Below are positions 49,586 through 57,681 of a DNA stretch of 64,000 bases, in pieces (the first letter of the stretch is position 1; each line of letters begins with the position of its first letter). This DNA is from Stenotrophomonas sp. 24(2023) (lineage in GTDB: Bacteria > Pseudomonadota > Gammaproteobacteria > Xanthomonadales > Xanthomonadaceae), in assembly GCF_030913365.1 (NCBI RefSeq), contig NZ_CP133160.1:2766001-2830000 (forward strand), in the 5' to 3' direction. The translations under genes were made by a program, and so were the position numbers. The notes below the pieces were generated by a model that was not told where the DNA came from, searched no databases, and saw only the letters and a program-made list of their open reading frames with translations.

Positions 49586-50346
49586 GCGCGGAAGCCGTCT
49601 TTCCAGTGCCGGAGACCGGCCATGACGTCGAGGTCATCTGCGACCCCGCGCCCCAGGTGCGCCGACACCGCCGCGCGGATCGGCGCGGTGTGCACACGCA
49701 GGAACGGATTGCAGTCCAGTTCGTTGGCCAGGGTTACCGGCAGGGTGGAACGGTCATCGCGGCGCATGGCCAAAGCCTCCTCTTGGCGCTGCCACAGGGC
49801 AGCGTTGGCGGGGTCGACATGCCGCGCGAAGACGGCATTTGACACGGTGTACTCATGGGCGCAACACAACAGCAGTTGCGCGGGCAGGGCACCCAGCTTG
49901 CGCATCGACGCCAGCAGCTGGGACGGCGTACCTTCGAACAGGCGTCCACAGCCCAGGCTGAACAACGCATCGCCGCTGAAAAGCTGTTCAGCGGTGTGAA
50001 ACGCGATGTGGCTGCGGGTGTGCCCGGGCACGGATAGTACGTGGAACGTCTGCCCCAATGCCTGAACGTGTTCACCTTCATCGACCCGCGCGGTGGCTGT
50101 CGGAATGCGCTCGTCGGCCGGTGCGATCACCCGGGCCTGCGGAAACCGCTCCCGCAGCGCCGGCACGCCGCCGATGTGGTCATCGTGGTGGTGGGTGAGC
50201 AGGATGGTGTCCACGCGCAGGCCCTGATCGGCCTGCGCGAGCACCGGCGCGGCATCGCCGGGGTCGACGACCACCGCCGCGCCATCGTCGGCCACCAGCA
50301 TCCAGATGTAGTTGTCCGCCAATGCGGGCAGGGCAGTCAGTCGCAT
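49582..50346 (-). CDS. gloB: Hydroxyacylglutathione hydrolase (glyoxalase II)
   Basis: A 254-residue metallo-beta-lactamase-fold enzyme that hydrolyses S-lactoylglutathione. It starts [18 protein letters not shown], the conserved glyoxalase II N-terminus. The metal site is [13 protein letters not shown], with [28 protein letters not shown] and [11 protein letters not shown] supplying further ligands. The start at 50346 lies only 12 bases from the start of a divergent methyltransferase gene. Neither start has a clear ribosome-binding site in that gap. It is co-transcribed with the lytic transglycosylase gene. Confidence 0.95.
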   Translation of the reverse strand: MRLTALPALADNYIWMLVADDGAAVVVDPGDAAPVLAQADQGLRVDTILLTHHHDDHIGGVPALRERFPQARVIAPADERIPTATARVDEGEHVQALGQTFHVLSVPGHTRSHIAFHTAEQLFSGDALFSLGCGRLFEGTPSQLLASMRKLGALPAQLLLCCAHEYTVSNAVFARHVDPANAALWQRQEEALAMRRDDRSTLPVTLANELDCNPFLRVHTAPIRAAVSAHLGRGVADDLDVMAGLRHWKDGFRA

Positions 50347-50358
50347 AGAATTGGGACC

Positions 50359-51003
50359 ATGCCCGCCCTGCAGAGCCTCCGTCAAGCGAGCCCGGCACCG
50401 TGGTTCGACAGCGAGCCGGCGGCGGCGCTGCGCGTGCTCGAGCGCCAGCTGCTGCTGCCGCCGCTGTCCGCGCTGCCGACCCAGCCCTGGCTGTGGATGG
50501 CGCCCACTGCGGCCTGGCTGGCCGATGCACAGCTGGGGGGACGCGGTCTGCGCCTGTACCGGCAGGGCCGGGGCTATGCGGGGGATGCCCGCTGCGCACT
50601 GCCGCTGCCGCTGGCCAACGAGAGCGTCAACGCCATCGTGCTGCAGCATGTCACCGCGGCCGATGCGGACCGGCTGCTGGATGAATGCGAGCGCGTGCTG
50701 ATGCCCGGGGGGCACCTGTGGCTGACCAGCCTCAACCCGTTCAGCCCCTTCCGCACCCGCTGGCGCCAACACGGGCTGGTGGTGCGCACCCCGCAGCGTA
50801 TCCGCCAGCTGCTGGGCCGGCACGGGCTGGACTGCGATGACGTGCGCTATCTCGGGCCGTTCTGGCAGGGCAGTGGCAGCCGCCGCCGCACGGGGTGGGC
50901 ACCGCTGCGGGCGGCCTGCCTGTTCCATGCCCAGAAGCGCACGCTGGCCCTGCCCGGGCCAACCCCGTTGCCGGTGCGCTGGCGCGGCACCGTTGCTACC
51001 TGA
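50359..51003 (+). CDS. SAM-dependent methyltransferase-like protein (YafS-type)
   Basis: A 214-residue class I methyltransferase-like protein. The later Rossmann motifs are visible: [20 protein letters not shown] (motif IV region) and [20 protein letters not shown] (motif V-VI). The usual glycine-rich motif I is weak, replaced by [20 protein letters not shown], so SAM binding is not certain. The gene order gloB / methyltransferase / rnhA / dnaQ matches E. coli gloB-yafS-rnhA-dnaQ. The ATG at 50359 lies eight bases after TAGAAT, a possible -10 box that would give a leaderless mRNA. rnhA starts 12 bases after the stop. Confidence 0.82.
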   Translation: MPALQSLRQASPAPWFDSEPAAALRVLERQLLLPPLSALPTQPWLWMAPTAAWLADAQLGGRGLRLYRQGRGYAGDARCALPLPLANESVNAIVLQHVTAADADRLLDECERVLMPGGHLWLTSLNPFSPFRTRWRQHGLVVRTPQRIRQLLGRHGLDCDDVRYLGPFWQGSGSRRRTGWAPLRAACLFHAQKRTLALPGPTPLPVRWRGTVAT

Positions 51004-51015
51004 TCTGGAGTTGTA

Positions 51016-51468
51016 TTGAAAACCATTGAAATCCATACCGACGGTTCCTGCCTCGGCAATCCCGGCCCCGGTGGCTGGGCCGCGCTGCTGCGCTACAAAG
51101 GCCACGAGCGCGAACTGAGCGGTGGCGAAGCGCACACCACCAACAACCGGATGGAGCTGATGGCGGCCATTTCCGGGTTGGAGACGCTGACCGAGCCGTG
51201 CCAGATCGTGCTCTACACCGACTCGCAGTACGTGCGGCAGGGCCTGACCCAGTGGCTGCCGGGCTGGATCCGCAAGAACTGGAAGACCGCCGGCGGCGAC
51301 CCGGTGAAGAACCGCGAGCTGTGGGAGCGCCTGCAGGCGGCCACGCTGCGGCACCAGATCGACTGGCGCTGGGTGAAGGGCCATTCCGGTGATCCGGACA
51401 ACGAACGTGTGGATACCCTGGCCCGCAACGCGGCGATGCAGATCCGCGATGCCAGCCCGGTAAACTGA
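51016..51468 (+). CDS. rnhA: Ribonuclease HI
   Basis: A 150-residue endonuclease that cuts RNA in RNA-DNA hybrids. The catalytic acids are Asp9 ([16 protein letters not shown]), Glu47 (NNRMELMAA), Asp69 (YTDSQYVR) and Asp133 (ERVDTLAR). The start is TTG with GGAG five bases upstream. dnaQ begins four bases after the stop, so they share a transcript. Confidence 0.97.
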   Translation: MKTIEIHTDGSCLGNPGPGGWAALLRYKGHERELSGGEAHTTNNRMELMAAISGLETLTEPCQIVLYTDSQYVRQGLTQWLPGWIRKNWKTAGGDPVKNRELWERLQAATLRHQIDWRWVKGHSGDPDNERVDTLARNAAMQIRDASPVN

Positions 51469-51472
51469 GCCC

Positions 51473-52204
51473 ATGCGTCAGATCATCCTCGATACCGAAA
51501 CCACCGGCCTGGAGTGGAAGAAGGGCAACCGCATCGTCGAAATCGGCTGTGTGGAGCTGTTCAAGCGCCGCCCGACCGGCAACAACTACCACCAGTACAT
51601 CAAGCCGGACTGCGAGTTCGAACAGGGCGCGCAGGAAGTGACCGGCCTGACGCTGGAGTTCCTGGCCGACAAGCCCGACTTCGCGCAGATCGCCGAGGAG
51701 TTCCTGGCGTTCATCGATGGCGCCGAGCTGATCATCCACAACGCGGCGTTCGACCTGGGCTTCCTCGACAACGAGCTGTCCCTGCTGGGGCCGCAGTACG
51801 GGAAGATCACCGATCGCTGCACGGTGATCGATACCCTGGTGATGGCGCGCGAGCGCTTCCCGGGCCAGCGCAATTCGCTGGATGCGCTGTGCAAGCGGCT
51901 GGGCGTGGACAACTCGCACCGTGCGCTGCACGGCGGTCTGCTCGATGCGCAGATCCTGGGCGATGTCTACATCGCGCTGACTTCGGGGCAGGAGGAAATC
52001 GGCTTCGGCCTGGCCGACGACGAGGGTGGCCAGGGGGCGGCGGCACTGCAGGCCTTCGATGCCGCCACGCTGTTGCCGCGCCCGCGGGTGGTGGCCACGG
52101 CATCGGAACAGGAGGCGCACGCCGCGCGCCTGGAGCGCCTGCGCAAGAAAGCCGGGCATGCCTTGTGGGATGGTCCGAAGGTCGAAACACCCGCCAGCGC
52201 CTGA
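51473..52204 (+). CDS. dnaQ: DNA polymerase III epsilon subunit (proofreading exonuclease)
   Basis: A 243-residue 3'-5' exonuclease, exactly the E. coli length. ExoI is [11 protein letters not shown] with Asp7 and Glu9. ExoII is [16 protein letters not shown] and ExoIII-epsilon is [14 protein letters not shown]. The C-terminal tail should contact the alpha subunit. It proofreads during replication. Two inverted SMAG palindromes lie directly downstream. Confidence 0.97.
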   Translation: MRQIILDTETTGLEWKKGNRIVEIGCVELFKRRPTGNNYHQYIKPDCEFEQGAQEVTGLTLEFLADKPDFAQIAEEFLAFIDGAELIIHNAAFDLGFLDNELSLLGPQYGKITDRCTVIDTLVMARERFPGQRNSLDALCKRLGVDNSHRALHGGLLDAQILGDVYIALTSGQEEIGFGLADDEGGQGAAALQAFDAATLLPRPRVVATASEQEAHAARLERLRKKAGHALWDGPKVETPASA

Positions 52205-52213
52205 CCGGGTGTG

Positions 52214-52236
52214 ATCCACGCATGGCGTGGATCTAC
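52214..52236 (-). repeat. SMAG palindrome, inverted
   Basis: ATCCACGC-ATG-GCGTGGAT then CTAC. First half of a head-to-head dimer with the element at 52249. Confidence 0.85.
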
Positions 52237-52248
52237 CGGTGGAGTTCC

Positions 52249-52271
52249 GTAGATCCACGCCATGCGTGGAT
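52249..52271 (+). repeat. SMAG palindrome
   Basis: GTAG then ATCCACGC-CAT-GCGTGGAT. Twelve bases separate it from the inverted copy, so the pair could fold into one larger hairpin between the convergent dnaQ and phosphatase genes. Confidence 0.85.
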
Positions 52272-52279
52272 GCGGTGGC

Positions 52280-52984
52280 TCAATGGCAACGCACCAGGAT
52301 CACGGTGATGTTGTCGGTACCGCCGCCGTCGAGGGCGGCGGCGACCAGCGTGTCCACGCATTCCTGCGCACTGGCGTCGTCGAAGGCCAGGGTACGGGCG
52401 ATGCTGCGGTCATCCACTTCTTCTGTCAGGCCGTCGCTGCACAACAGCAGCTGCATGCCCGGGCGCAGTTCGCCGCTGGTGGTGGCCACGTTCAGGTGCG
52501 CCGGGTCGGTAACGCCCAGTGCCTGCGTGACCACGTTGCGATGCGGGTGGGCGCGTGCCTGTTCGGCGGTCAGGTTGCCCTGGGCGACCATTTCCTGCTC
52601 CACGCTGTGATCCTGGCTGAGCTGGGCCAGCTGGCCATCGCGCCACAGGTAGGCACGGCTGTCGCCCACCCAGGCCACCTCATAGCGGTTGCCCTGCACG
52701 CGTGCGGCGACCACGGTGGTGCCCATCGGCAGGCTGTCGTTGCGGCGGCGCGATGCCCGGATGATTTCCTCGTCGGCGGTGCGGATGGCCTGGACCAGCG
52801 GAGCCCCCCGGCGGACTTCGCGCACGATGGTCTCGCGCGCCAGCGCACTGGCCACTTCGCCACAGGCCGGCCCGCCCATGCCATCGGCCACCAGCCACAG
52901 GGCCAGCTCTCCGTCACCGTGGTAGGTGTCCTCGTTGAGCGGGCGGCGCAGGCCGGGGTGGGTCAGGTGTCCGAATTCGATCAT
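52280..52984 (-). CDS. PP2C-family serine/threonine protein phosphatase
   Basis: A 234-residue metal-dependent phosphatase. Motifs in order: PLNEDTYHG near the start, LVADGMGGPACGEVAS, MGTTVVAARV, VAWVGDSRAYLWR, LLLCSDGLTEEVDD and GGTDNITVILVRCH at the C-terminus. All metal-binding Asp residues are present. Relatives (Stp1, PppA) reverse Ser/Thr protein phosphorylation, some within type VI secretion control. No kinase gene is nearby in this window, so its partner is unknown. Confidence 0.93.
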   Translation of the reverse strand: MIEFGHLTHPGLRRPLNEDTYHGDGELALWLVADGMGGPACGEVASALARETIVREVRRGAPLVQAIRTADEEIIRASRRRNDSLPMGTTVVAARVQGNRYEVAWVGDSRAYLWRDGQLAQLSQDHSVEQEMVAQGNLTAEQARAHPHRNVVTQALGVTDPAHLNVATTSGELRPGMQLLLCSDGLTEEVDDRSIARTLAFDDASAQECVDTLVAAALDGGGTDNITVILVRCH

Positions 52985-53085
52985 GGGGCGGGCGGTGATG
53001 CCGGGAAAAAGCCATCATCGCGGCGGGGCGGGGATCCGGCAAGGCATCGTCGCAGGAAATTTCACGTTCCAGGCCATCAATGGAC

Positions 53086-53114
53086 TTGTCGCCAGCCGCG
53101 CATCCTCGTATGAT
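53086..53114 (+). promoter_or_regulatory. Promoter of tRNA-Ser
   Basis: TTGTCG (53086-53091), 17-base spacer, TATGAT (53109-53114), 29 bases before the tRNA. Confidence 0.7.
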
Positions 53115-53143
53115 GCGCGTCCCCGGTTCGCCGGGGCACTTCT

Positions 53144-53234
53144 GGAGAGGTGGCAGAGCGGTTGAATGTACCTGACTCGAAATCAGGCAGGCGTTTATAG
53201 CGCCTCGGGGGTTCGAATCCCCCCCTCTCCGCCA
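53144..53234 (+). tRNA. tRNA-Ser (anticodon CGA)
   Basis: 91 bases with CCA. Acceptor GGAGAGG/CCTCTCC, anticodon loop ACTCGAA giving CGA, and a long variable arm (GCAGGCGTTTATAGCGCCTC). Its last 19 bases are duplicated at 53445-53463. Confidence 0.95.
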
Positions 53235-53244
53235 GATAAAGAAG

Positions 53245-53270
53245 AAAGCCGCCCAACGGGCGGCTTTTTT
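53245..53270 (+). terminator. Terminator of tRNA-Ser
   Basis: AAAGCCGCCC-AAC-GGGCGGCTTT with a T6 run. Confidence 0.9.
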
Positions 53271-53473
53271 CTTGGCCAGCGTTCGGGTGATGCGGGTGGT
53301 TGTTGGCGTGGCCGGCATCTCGACTGCGGGGGGGAAGAGAACTCCCGACGGGGTTCGACGGTTCTGCAGGAGCAGAACCGGACAGCCGCAGGCTGGCCCT
53401 GGAGCGCATGGCGCGGAAGGGGCGGGTGCATGGATGCACCCGACAATCCCCCCCTCTCCGCCAGATAAAGAAG

Positions 53474-53499
53474 AAAGCCGCCCAACGGGCGGCTTTTTT
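53474..53499 (+). terminator. Duplicated tRNA-Ser terminator
   Basis: Identical to the hairpin at 53245-53270, exactly 229 bases downstream. Confidence 0.85.
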
Positions 53500-53656
53500 C
53501 TTGGCCAGCGTTTGGGTGATATGGGCGGTTGTTGGCGTGGTCGGCATCTCGACTGCGGGGGGATGAGAACCCCCGACGGGGTTCGACGGTTCTGCAGGAG
53601 CAGAACCGGACAGCCGCAGGCTGGCCCTGGAGCGCATGGCGCGGAAGGGGCGTGTC

Positions 53657-53678
53657 TCCACGCATGGCGTGGATCTAC
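53657..53678 (-). repeat. SMAG palindrome
   Basis: TCCACGC-ATG-GCGTGGA followed by TCTAC, tag on the minus strand, directly at the end of the duplicated segment. Confidence 0.8.
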
Positions 53679-53715
53679 CGTTTACCATGTGCGCATCACT
53701 TGCTGGAGCGCCGCC

Positions 53716-54114
53716 ATGACCACTGAAATCCTCGTTCCCGTATCCTTCGGCGAACTGCTGGACAAGATTTCGATCCTGCAGATCAAGGCCGAGCGCATCA
53801 GCGACGAAGGCAAGCTGGCCAACGTGCGCAAGGAACTGTCGGCGCTGGAGCAGGCGTGGATGGCGCACCCGGCCGCGGTGAAGGACATCGCCCGGCTGCG
53901 TGCGGACCTGAAGGCGGTCAACGAGCAGCTGTGGGACATCGAGGATGACATCCGGCTGAAGGAGAAGGCCCAGGCCTTCGATCAGGGGTTCATCGACCTG
54001 GCCCGCAGCGTGTACCTGCGCAATGACGAACGCGCGCGCGTCAAGAAGGCGATCAACCTGGCGCTGGGTTCGGCCTATGTGGAAGAGAAGTCGTATCAGG
54101 ACTACACGCGGTAA
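53716..54114 (+). CDS. DUF6165 family protein
   Basis: A 132-residue soluble, helical protein starting MTTEILVPVSFGELLDKISI. It has high Lys/Glu/Arg content and likely coiled-coil helices (ILQIKAERISDEGKLANVRK; LRADLKAVNEQLWDIEDDIR). I recognise the N-terminal block as DUF6165, a family that often lies among LPS glycosyltransferase genes, as it does here. Its function is not known. GGAG lies upstream of the ATG at 53716. Its TAA stop is part of a degenerate SMAG palindrome. Confidence 0.8.
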   Translation: MTTEILVPVSFGELLDKISILQIKAERISDEGKLANVRKELSALEQAWMAHPAAVKDIARLRADLKAVNEQLWDIEDDIRLKEKAQAFDQGFIDLARSVYLRNDERARVKKAINLALGSAYVEEKSYQDYTR

Positions 54115-54133
54115 ATCCACGCCACACGTGGAG
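54111..54133 (+). repeat. Degenerate SMAG palindrome overlapping a stop codon
   Basis: GTAA then ATCCACG-CCACA-CGTGGAG: tag changed from GTAG to GTAA and shorter arms. The TAA of the tag (54112-54114) is the stop codon of the DUF6165 gene. Confidence 0.6.
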
Positions 54134-54165
54134 GGGGCGGACCCTGAGCGGTCCGCACCTGTCTT

Positions 54166-55212
54166 TCACCCCAGGTGGTCGGCGACGTAACGTTCAAAGG
54201 CGGCGATGCCGTCTTCGACGGTGATCAGTTCCATCACGTCGTCGAATTCGATCTTCGTACCCCACTTCAGGTCCACGGCCTGCTTGCCCAGGAACTTCCG
54301 TGCGGCATCATCGTAGCGGTCCACGCAGTAGCGGCGGTCGGAATAGGGGCCGCTGCGGTGAGGATTGCTGGCCGCATGCAGGCCGAGCACCTTGGCGCCG
54401 ACTGCGTTGGCGATATGCATGGGGCCCGAGTCGGGGGTCATCACTAGCGCCGCGCGCGCCAGCAGCGCCGGCAGCTGCTTGAGCGTGTCCTTGCCCACCA
54501 GGTCCAGCGCGGGCGTGTCGAGCTGGGCCTGGATGGCATCGGCCATGCAGCGCTCCAGTGAACTGCGTCCACCGCACAGCACCACGCGCCACCCCCGGGT
54601 AACGGCATGGTTGGCCACGGCTGCGTAGCGGTCGGCGTACCAGTTGCGTCGGACATGGCTGGAGCAGGGGGAAATCATCAGCACCGGCCGGCCATCGTCG
54701 TCCCATTGGGCGCGGGCCCAGTGGTGGGCCTCGGCCGGCGTGGCCATGTCCCAGCTGACGGTGGTCTGGCGCAGGCCCAGCGGTTCGCAGAAGCTGCCGA
54801 TGGCATCCAGGACATGGATGCCGGGGCGGTCGGCGATACGCTCGTTGATGAACAGGCCATGCAGGTCCTTCGAGCGTGCGCGGTCGTAGCCAATGCGTCG
54901 CTGGGCGGGAATGAAGGCCGACAGCACATTCGCGCGCAGCGCCACCTGCATCTGCAGCAATGCCTCGAAACGCCCGGCCGGCAGGCTGGCGCGCAGGGCA
55001 CGCATGCCGGCCAGCCCACTTTTCTTGTCGTAGGCATGGAACACCACGCCCGGCAGGCCATCGAGCAGTTTCTGCCCGACTTTGTCGATCACCCAGTGGA
55101 TCGGCGTGTCGGGGCGGGCCGTCTGCAGGGTGCGCACCAGGGGCACCACGTGGGTAACATCCCCGAGTGCGGACAAGCGCAGAAGGCACAGGGAAGAGGA
55201 CGTTGATGCCAT
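54166..55212 (-). CDS. Glycosyltransferase family 9 (LPS heptosyltransferase-like)
   Basis: A 348-residue GT-B enzyme of LPS core assembly. The N-terminal acceptor domain begins [20 protein letters not shown], the classic GT9 opening with Asp in GDV. The C-terminal ADP-heptose domain has [40 protein letters not shown] and [20 protein letters not shown]. It resembles RfaF/WaaF-type heptosyltransferases, but the donor is not proven. Its start at 55210-55212 lies 21 bases from the divergent kdkA start, so the two LPS genes probably share a promoter region. Confidence 0.9.
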   Translation of the reverse strand: MASTSSSLCLLRLSALGDVTHVVPLVRTLQTARPDTPIHWVIDKVGQKLLDGLPGVVFHAYDKKSGLAGMRALRASLPAGRFEALLQMQVALRANVLSAFIPAQRRIGYDRARSKDLHGLFINERIADRPGIHVLDAIGSFCEPLGLRQTTVSWDMATPAEAHHWARAQWDDDGRPVLMISPCSSHVRRNWYADRYAAVANHAVTRGWRVVLCGGRSSLERCMADAIQAQLDTPALDLVGKDTLKQLPALLARAALVMTPDSGPMHIANAVGAKVLGLHAASNPHRSGPYSDRRYCVDRYDDAARKFLGKQAVDLKWGTKIEFDDVMELITVEDGIAAFERYVADHLG

Positions 55213-55233
55213 GGTGTTGTTAGACTCAATGTA

Positions 55234-55983
55234 ATGGTCGCATTCGACGCCAATGAAGCGCTGACGCCATGCCGCGAGGGTCGCGGCATCGGGGCCATTC
55301 TGTTCGACCGCGAGCGGCTGCGGCAAGCCGATATCGGCCTGTTTTCGCCCCAGCAGTGGGGGGAGCGGGCACGCCCGGTGGGCGACGGGGGCCGGGGCAG
55401 TGCCTGGTTCATCGATGCGCCCTTCGGCCCCAGCGTCCTGCGCCACTACCTGCGGGGCGGGCTGGCGGCCAAGCTCAGCCGTGACCGCTATATCTGGCGC
55501 GGGTCCGATCGCACGCGCAGTTTCGCCGAATTCCGCCTGATGCGCGCCCTGCGGGCGCAGAAGCTGCCGGTGCCCCGGCCGATCGCCGCCTTCTACATGC
55601 GGGAGGGCCTGCGCTATCGCGCGGCCATCCTGATGGAACGTATCGAGGGCGTGCGCTCGCTGGCTGACCGGGCCCAGGTGGCCGGGCGTGGCGCACCGTG
55701 GGAAGAGGCCGGGCGCTTGATCGCCCGCTTCCACCGGGTGGGCCTGGACCATGCCGACCTCAACGCGCACAACATCCTGTTCGACGGCAGCGGGCATGGC
55801 TGGCTGATCGATTTCGACCGTGGCGTGCAGCGCATTCCGGCCACGGCCTGGCGCGAACGCAACCTCAGGCGCCTGTTGCGCTCGTTGCTGAAGCTGCGCG
55901 GCGAGCGCAGCGTGGAAGACGTGCAGAAGGACTATGCGCGGTTGCGCCGCGCCTATGACCTGGCCTGGAACCGGGGGACCTGA
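55234..55983 (+). CDS. kdkA: 3-deoxy-D-manno-octulosonic acid kinase
   Basis: A 249-residue kinase that phosphorylates the first Kdo of LPS, a feature of Xanthomonadaceae, Vibrio and Haemophilus cores. The eukaryote-like kinase fold is shown by [40 protein letters not shown] (catalytic Asp of the HxDLNxxN loop) and WLIDFDRG (metal-binding DFD). The C-terminus is basic. The stop overlaps the next ATG by one base (TGATG), so the hydrolase downstream is translationally coupled. Confidence 0.93.
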   Translation: MVAFDANEALTPCREGRGIGAILFDRERLRQADIGLFSPQQWGERARPVGDGGRGSAWFIDAPFGPSVLRHYLRGGLAAKLSRDRYIWRGSDRTRSFAEFRLMRALRAQKLPVPRPIAAFYMREGLRYRAAILMERIEGVRSLADRAQVAGRGAPWEEAGRLIARFHRVGLDHADLNAHNILFDGSGHGWLIDFDRGVQRIPATAWRERNLRRLLRSLLKLRGERSVEDVQKDYARLRRAYDLAWNRGT

Positions 55984-56750
55984 TGGACTGGGCGTTGCGT
56001 TTCCTGGGCGTCGGCAATGCGTCGGCGGTCGAGCTGGGCTCGCCGATGTCGGTGATCGAGCGCGATGGGCGGCCGTGGCTGACCATCGACTGCGGTGGCG
56101 AGGGGCTGACCGCCTTCAAGGCGCAGTACGGGCACCTGCCGCAGGCGCTGTTCGTCACCCACGTGCACCTGGACCATGTGGCCGGCTTCGAGCGGCTGTT
56201 CGTGGATACCTACTTCAGCGCCCAGCGCCGCGGCAAGGTGCGCCTGTACGTACCGGCCACGGTGGTGCCGCTGCTGCACCGGCGTATCGGCGACTACCCG
56301 AACGTGCTGGCCGAAGGCGGCGCCAATTTCTGGGATGCCTTCCAGCTGGTCGTGGTGGGCGATGCGTTCTGGCATGAAGGGGTGCGCCTGGAGGTATTCC
56401 CGGTGCGCCACCATTGGCCGGAAACGGCGTATGGCCTGCGCCTGAAAGGCGCCGTGACCTGGAGCGGCGATACCCGGCCGATTCCGGAAATGCTGGCGCG
56501 TTACGCCGACGACGGCGAACTGATCGCCCACGATTGCGGCCTGCACGGCAATCCCTCGCATACCGGGGTGGACGATCTGGAGCGTGAGTACAGCCCGGAC
56601 CTGCAGGCGCGGATGATGCTGTACCACTACGCCAGCGTGGCCGATGGCCAGGCACTGGCGGCGCGTGGGCACCGCGTGGCCCTGCCGGGGCAGTGCGTGC
56701 CCCTGGCCGCCCCCACGGCGATGCACGTGCTGGCCCAGGACCCGCCGTGA
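55983..56750 (+). CDS. Metallo-beta-lactamase-fold hydrolase
   Basis: A 255-residue MBL-fold protein. The dinuclear zinc motif is ALFVTHVHLDHVAGFERLF; further ligands are in VRHHWPETAYG, TWSGDTRPIPEM and AHDCGLHGN. The pattern resembles RNase Z / phosphorylcholine-esterase-like hydrolases. The substrate is unknown. It begins within the kdkA stop codon and its stop overlaps the GTG of the next gene, so a three-gene operon with kdkA is likely. A role in LPS or phosphate-ester chemistry is inferred from position only. Confidence 0.87.
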   Translation: MDWALRFLGVGNASAVELGSPMSVIERDGRPWLTIDCGGEGLTAFKAQYGHLPQALFVTHVHLDHVAGFERLFVDTYFSAQRRGKVRLYVPATVVPLLHRRIGDYPNVLAEGGANFWDAFQLVVVGDAFWHEGVRLEVFPVRHHWPETAYGLRLKGAVTWSGDTRPIPEMLARYADDGELIAHDCGLHGNPSHTGVDDLEREYSPDLQARMMLYHYASVADGQALAARGHRVALPGQCVPLAAPTAMHVLAQDPP

Positions 56751-57133
56751 GCCCGGGCGGCCACGCCGCTGCGCCGGCGCTCGCCGCCGAACTGGAAAGG
56801 CTGGAACGGGCCCTGCATTCGCCGCAGGTGCGGGCCGACCCTGTGCGGCTTGGCGCGCTTCTGGATGCGGATTTCCACGAGATTGCCAGTTCCGGGCGGT
56901 GCGTCGACCGCGCGGCGGTGCTGGACGCGCTGGCGCAGGCAGGCGGACCGGTCGTGCTGGAAGCGGACGATTTCGCGGTGTGGGTGCTGGCAGAGGGCCT
57001 GGCCCAGGTGCGTTACCGCAGCCGCTACCACATCGATGGCCAACCACAGCGCTGGGTGTGGCGCAGTTCGCTGTGGCGCCGGCATGGGGCCGGTTGGCGG
57101 ATGGCATTCCATCAGGGCACGCCCGCGGCCTGA
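56747..57133 (+). CDS. DUF4440 / NTF2-like protein
   Basis: A 128-residue protein with a SnoaL/NTF2-like fold pattern: ELERLERALHSPQVRADPVR, LLDADFHEIASSGRCVDRAA, then strands EADDFAVWVLAEGLAQVRYR and WVWRSSLWRRHGAGWRMAFH ending GTP. This is the DUF4440 arrangement. Such proteins bind small molecules or catalyse simple reactions; function here is unknown. I chose the GTG at 56747, which overlaps the previous stop (GTGA); an upstream in-frame ATG lies deep inside the hydrolase gene. Confidence 0.75.
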   Translation: MSPGGHAAAPALAAELERLERALHSPQVRADPVRLGALLDADFHEIASSGRCVDRAAVLDALAQAGGPVVLEADDFAVWVLAEGLAQVRYRSRYHIDGQPQRWVWRSSLWRRHGAGWRMAFHQGTPAA

Positions 57134-57681
57134 ACCGTCGTGCGGGAATATCCCGCATCGCACAAATCATGAGCAGGCCATGCAGGCTTGCCGATTATGC
57201 ATATGGTTTCCTGCGGCCCATGTTTTGATCGATTCAATGAAAATCACGATCATGAATATGGAAATGAATATGTCGGGCGGGCCGCAATAATCGCCTTGAA
57301 AACAGCTTGTGTCGTAATAAGCCCGGCCGCTCGACGTGCACGGCCAGGTATCCGTGAAGGCCTCGCCCGCCGCGCGGCGTGTGAGGGGGACGTTTCAATA
57401 CTAATGAGAACTTCATCTCATTTTGTCCCGACGTCGTTCACGTGGCAATGGCGGTGGATTATGCAGAGTCCGCGCATTCGCCAAGGAAATTCATGAGCGG
57501 TTATTGAAAACGGCGGGAAGGAATCCGGTGCGGGTTGTGCCGGTCCGCCGTGAGCATGTGATCGATTCCCTATAGGTGGTTTTCTGCTGCGCCGCAATGG
57601 CGCGGGCATGGATTTTCTCGGCCGGAATCCAGGGTTTCTACCCATCGCACTTGCCGTCGGTTATTTCAGGGAGAGGTATCG
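57134..57681. other. A+T-richer intergenic region before the autotransporter
   Basis: 548 bases with clearly lower G+C than the rest of the window. No convincing gene: an open frame from 57188 (102 codons) has no ribosome-binding site or recognisable domain. It contains an inverted repeat AATGAGA..TCTCATT at 57403-57422 and ends in AGGGAGAGG, the ribosome-binding site of the autotransporter. Confidence 0.65.
57403..57422. promoter_or_regulatory. Fur-box-like inverted repeat before the autotransporter
   Basis: AATGAGA-ACTTCA-TCTCATT, close to the AATGAGAATnATTCTCATT type of Fur site but one base longer in the centre. It is 260 bases upstream of the ATG, which is far for direct control. The same half-sites appear upstream of the metalloprotease at 17651. 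Confidence 0.35.

Larger units (their letters stand above)
53216..53655. repeat. 229-bp tandem duplication of the tRNA-Ser 3' end and downstream DNA
   Basis: Copy 1 (53216-53444) begins within the T-arm of tRNA-Ser (AATCCCCCCCTCTCCGCC) and carries the terminator and a spacer. Copy 2 (53445 to about 53655) repeats all of this with a handful of substitutions, until a SMAG palindrome takes over. The period is 229 bases at every landmark checked (tRNA end, terminator, spacer). Confidence 0.9.
53235..53715. other. 481-base region between tRNA-Ser and the DUF6165 gene
   Basis: Holds the duplicated segment, two terminators and a SMAG palindrome. Open frames within it are repeats of the same spacer in both copies and show no ribosome-binding site or domain. 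I see no gene. Confidence 0.75.

Noticed and set aside
53195..53665. 156-codon minus-strand open frame with internal duplication
   Set aside because: The duplication is that of the 229-bp noncoding segment including tRNA-Ser and its terminator; nothing suggests translation.
57188..57496. 102-codon open frame before the autotransporter
   Set aside because: No ribosome-binding site, no recognisable domain and odd composition in an A+T-rich leader region.
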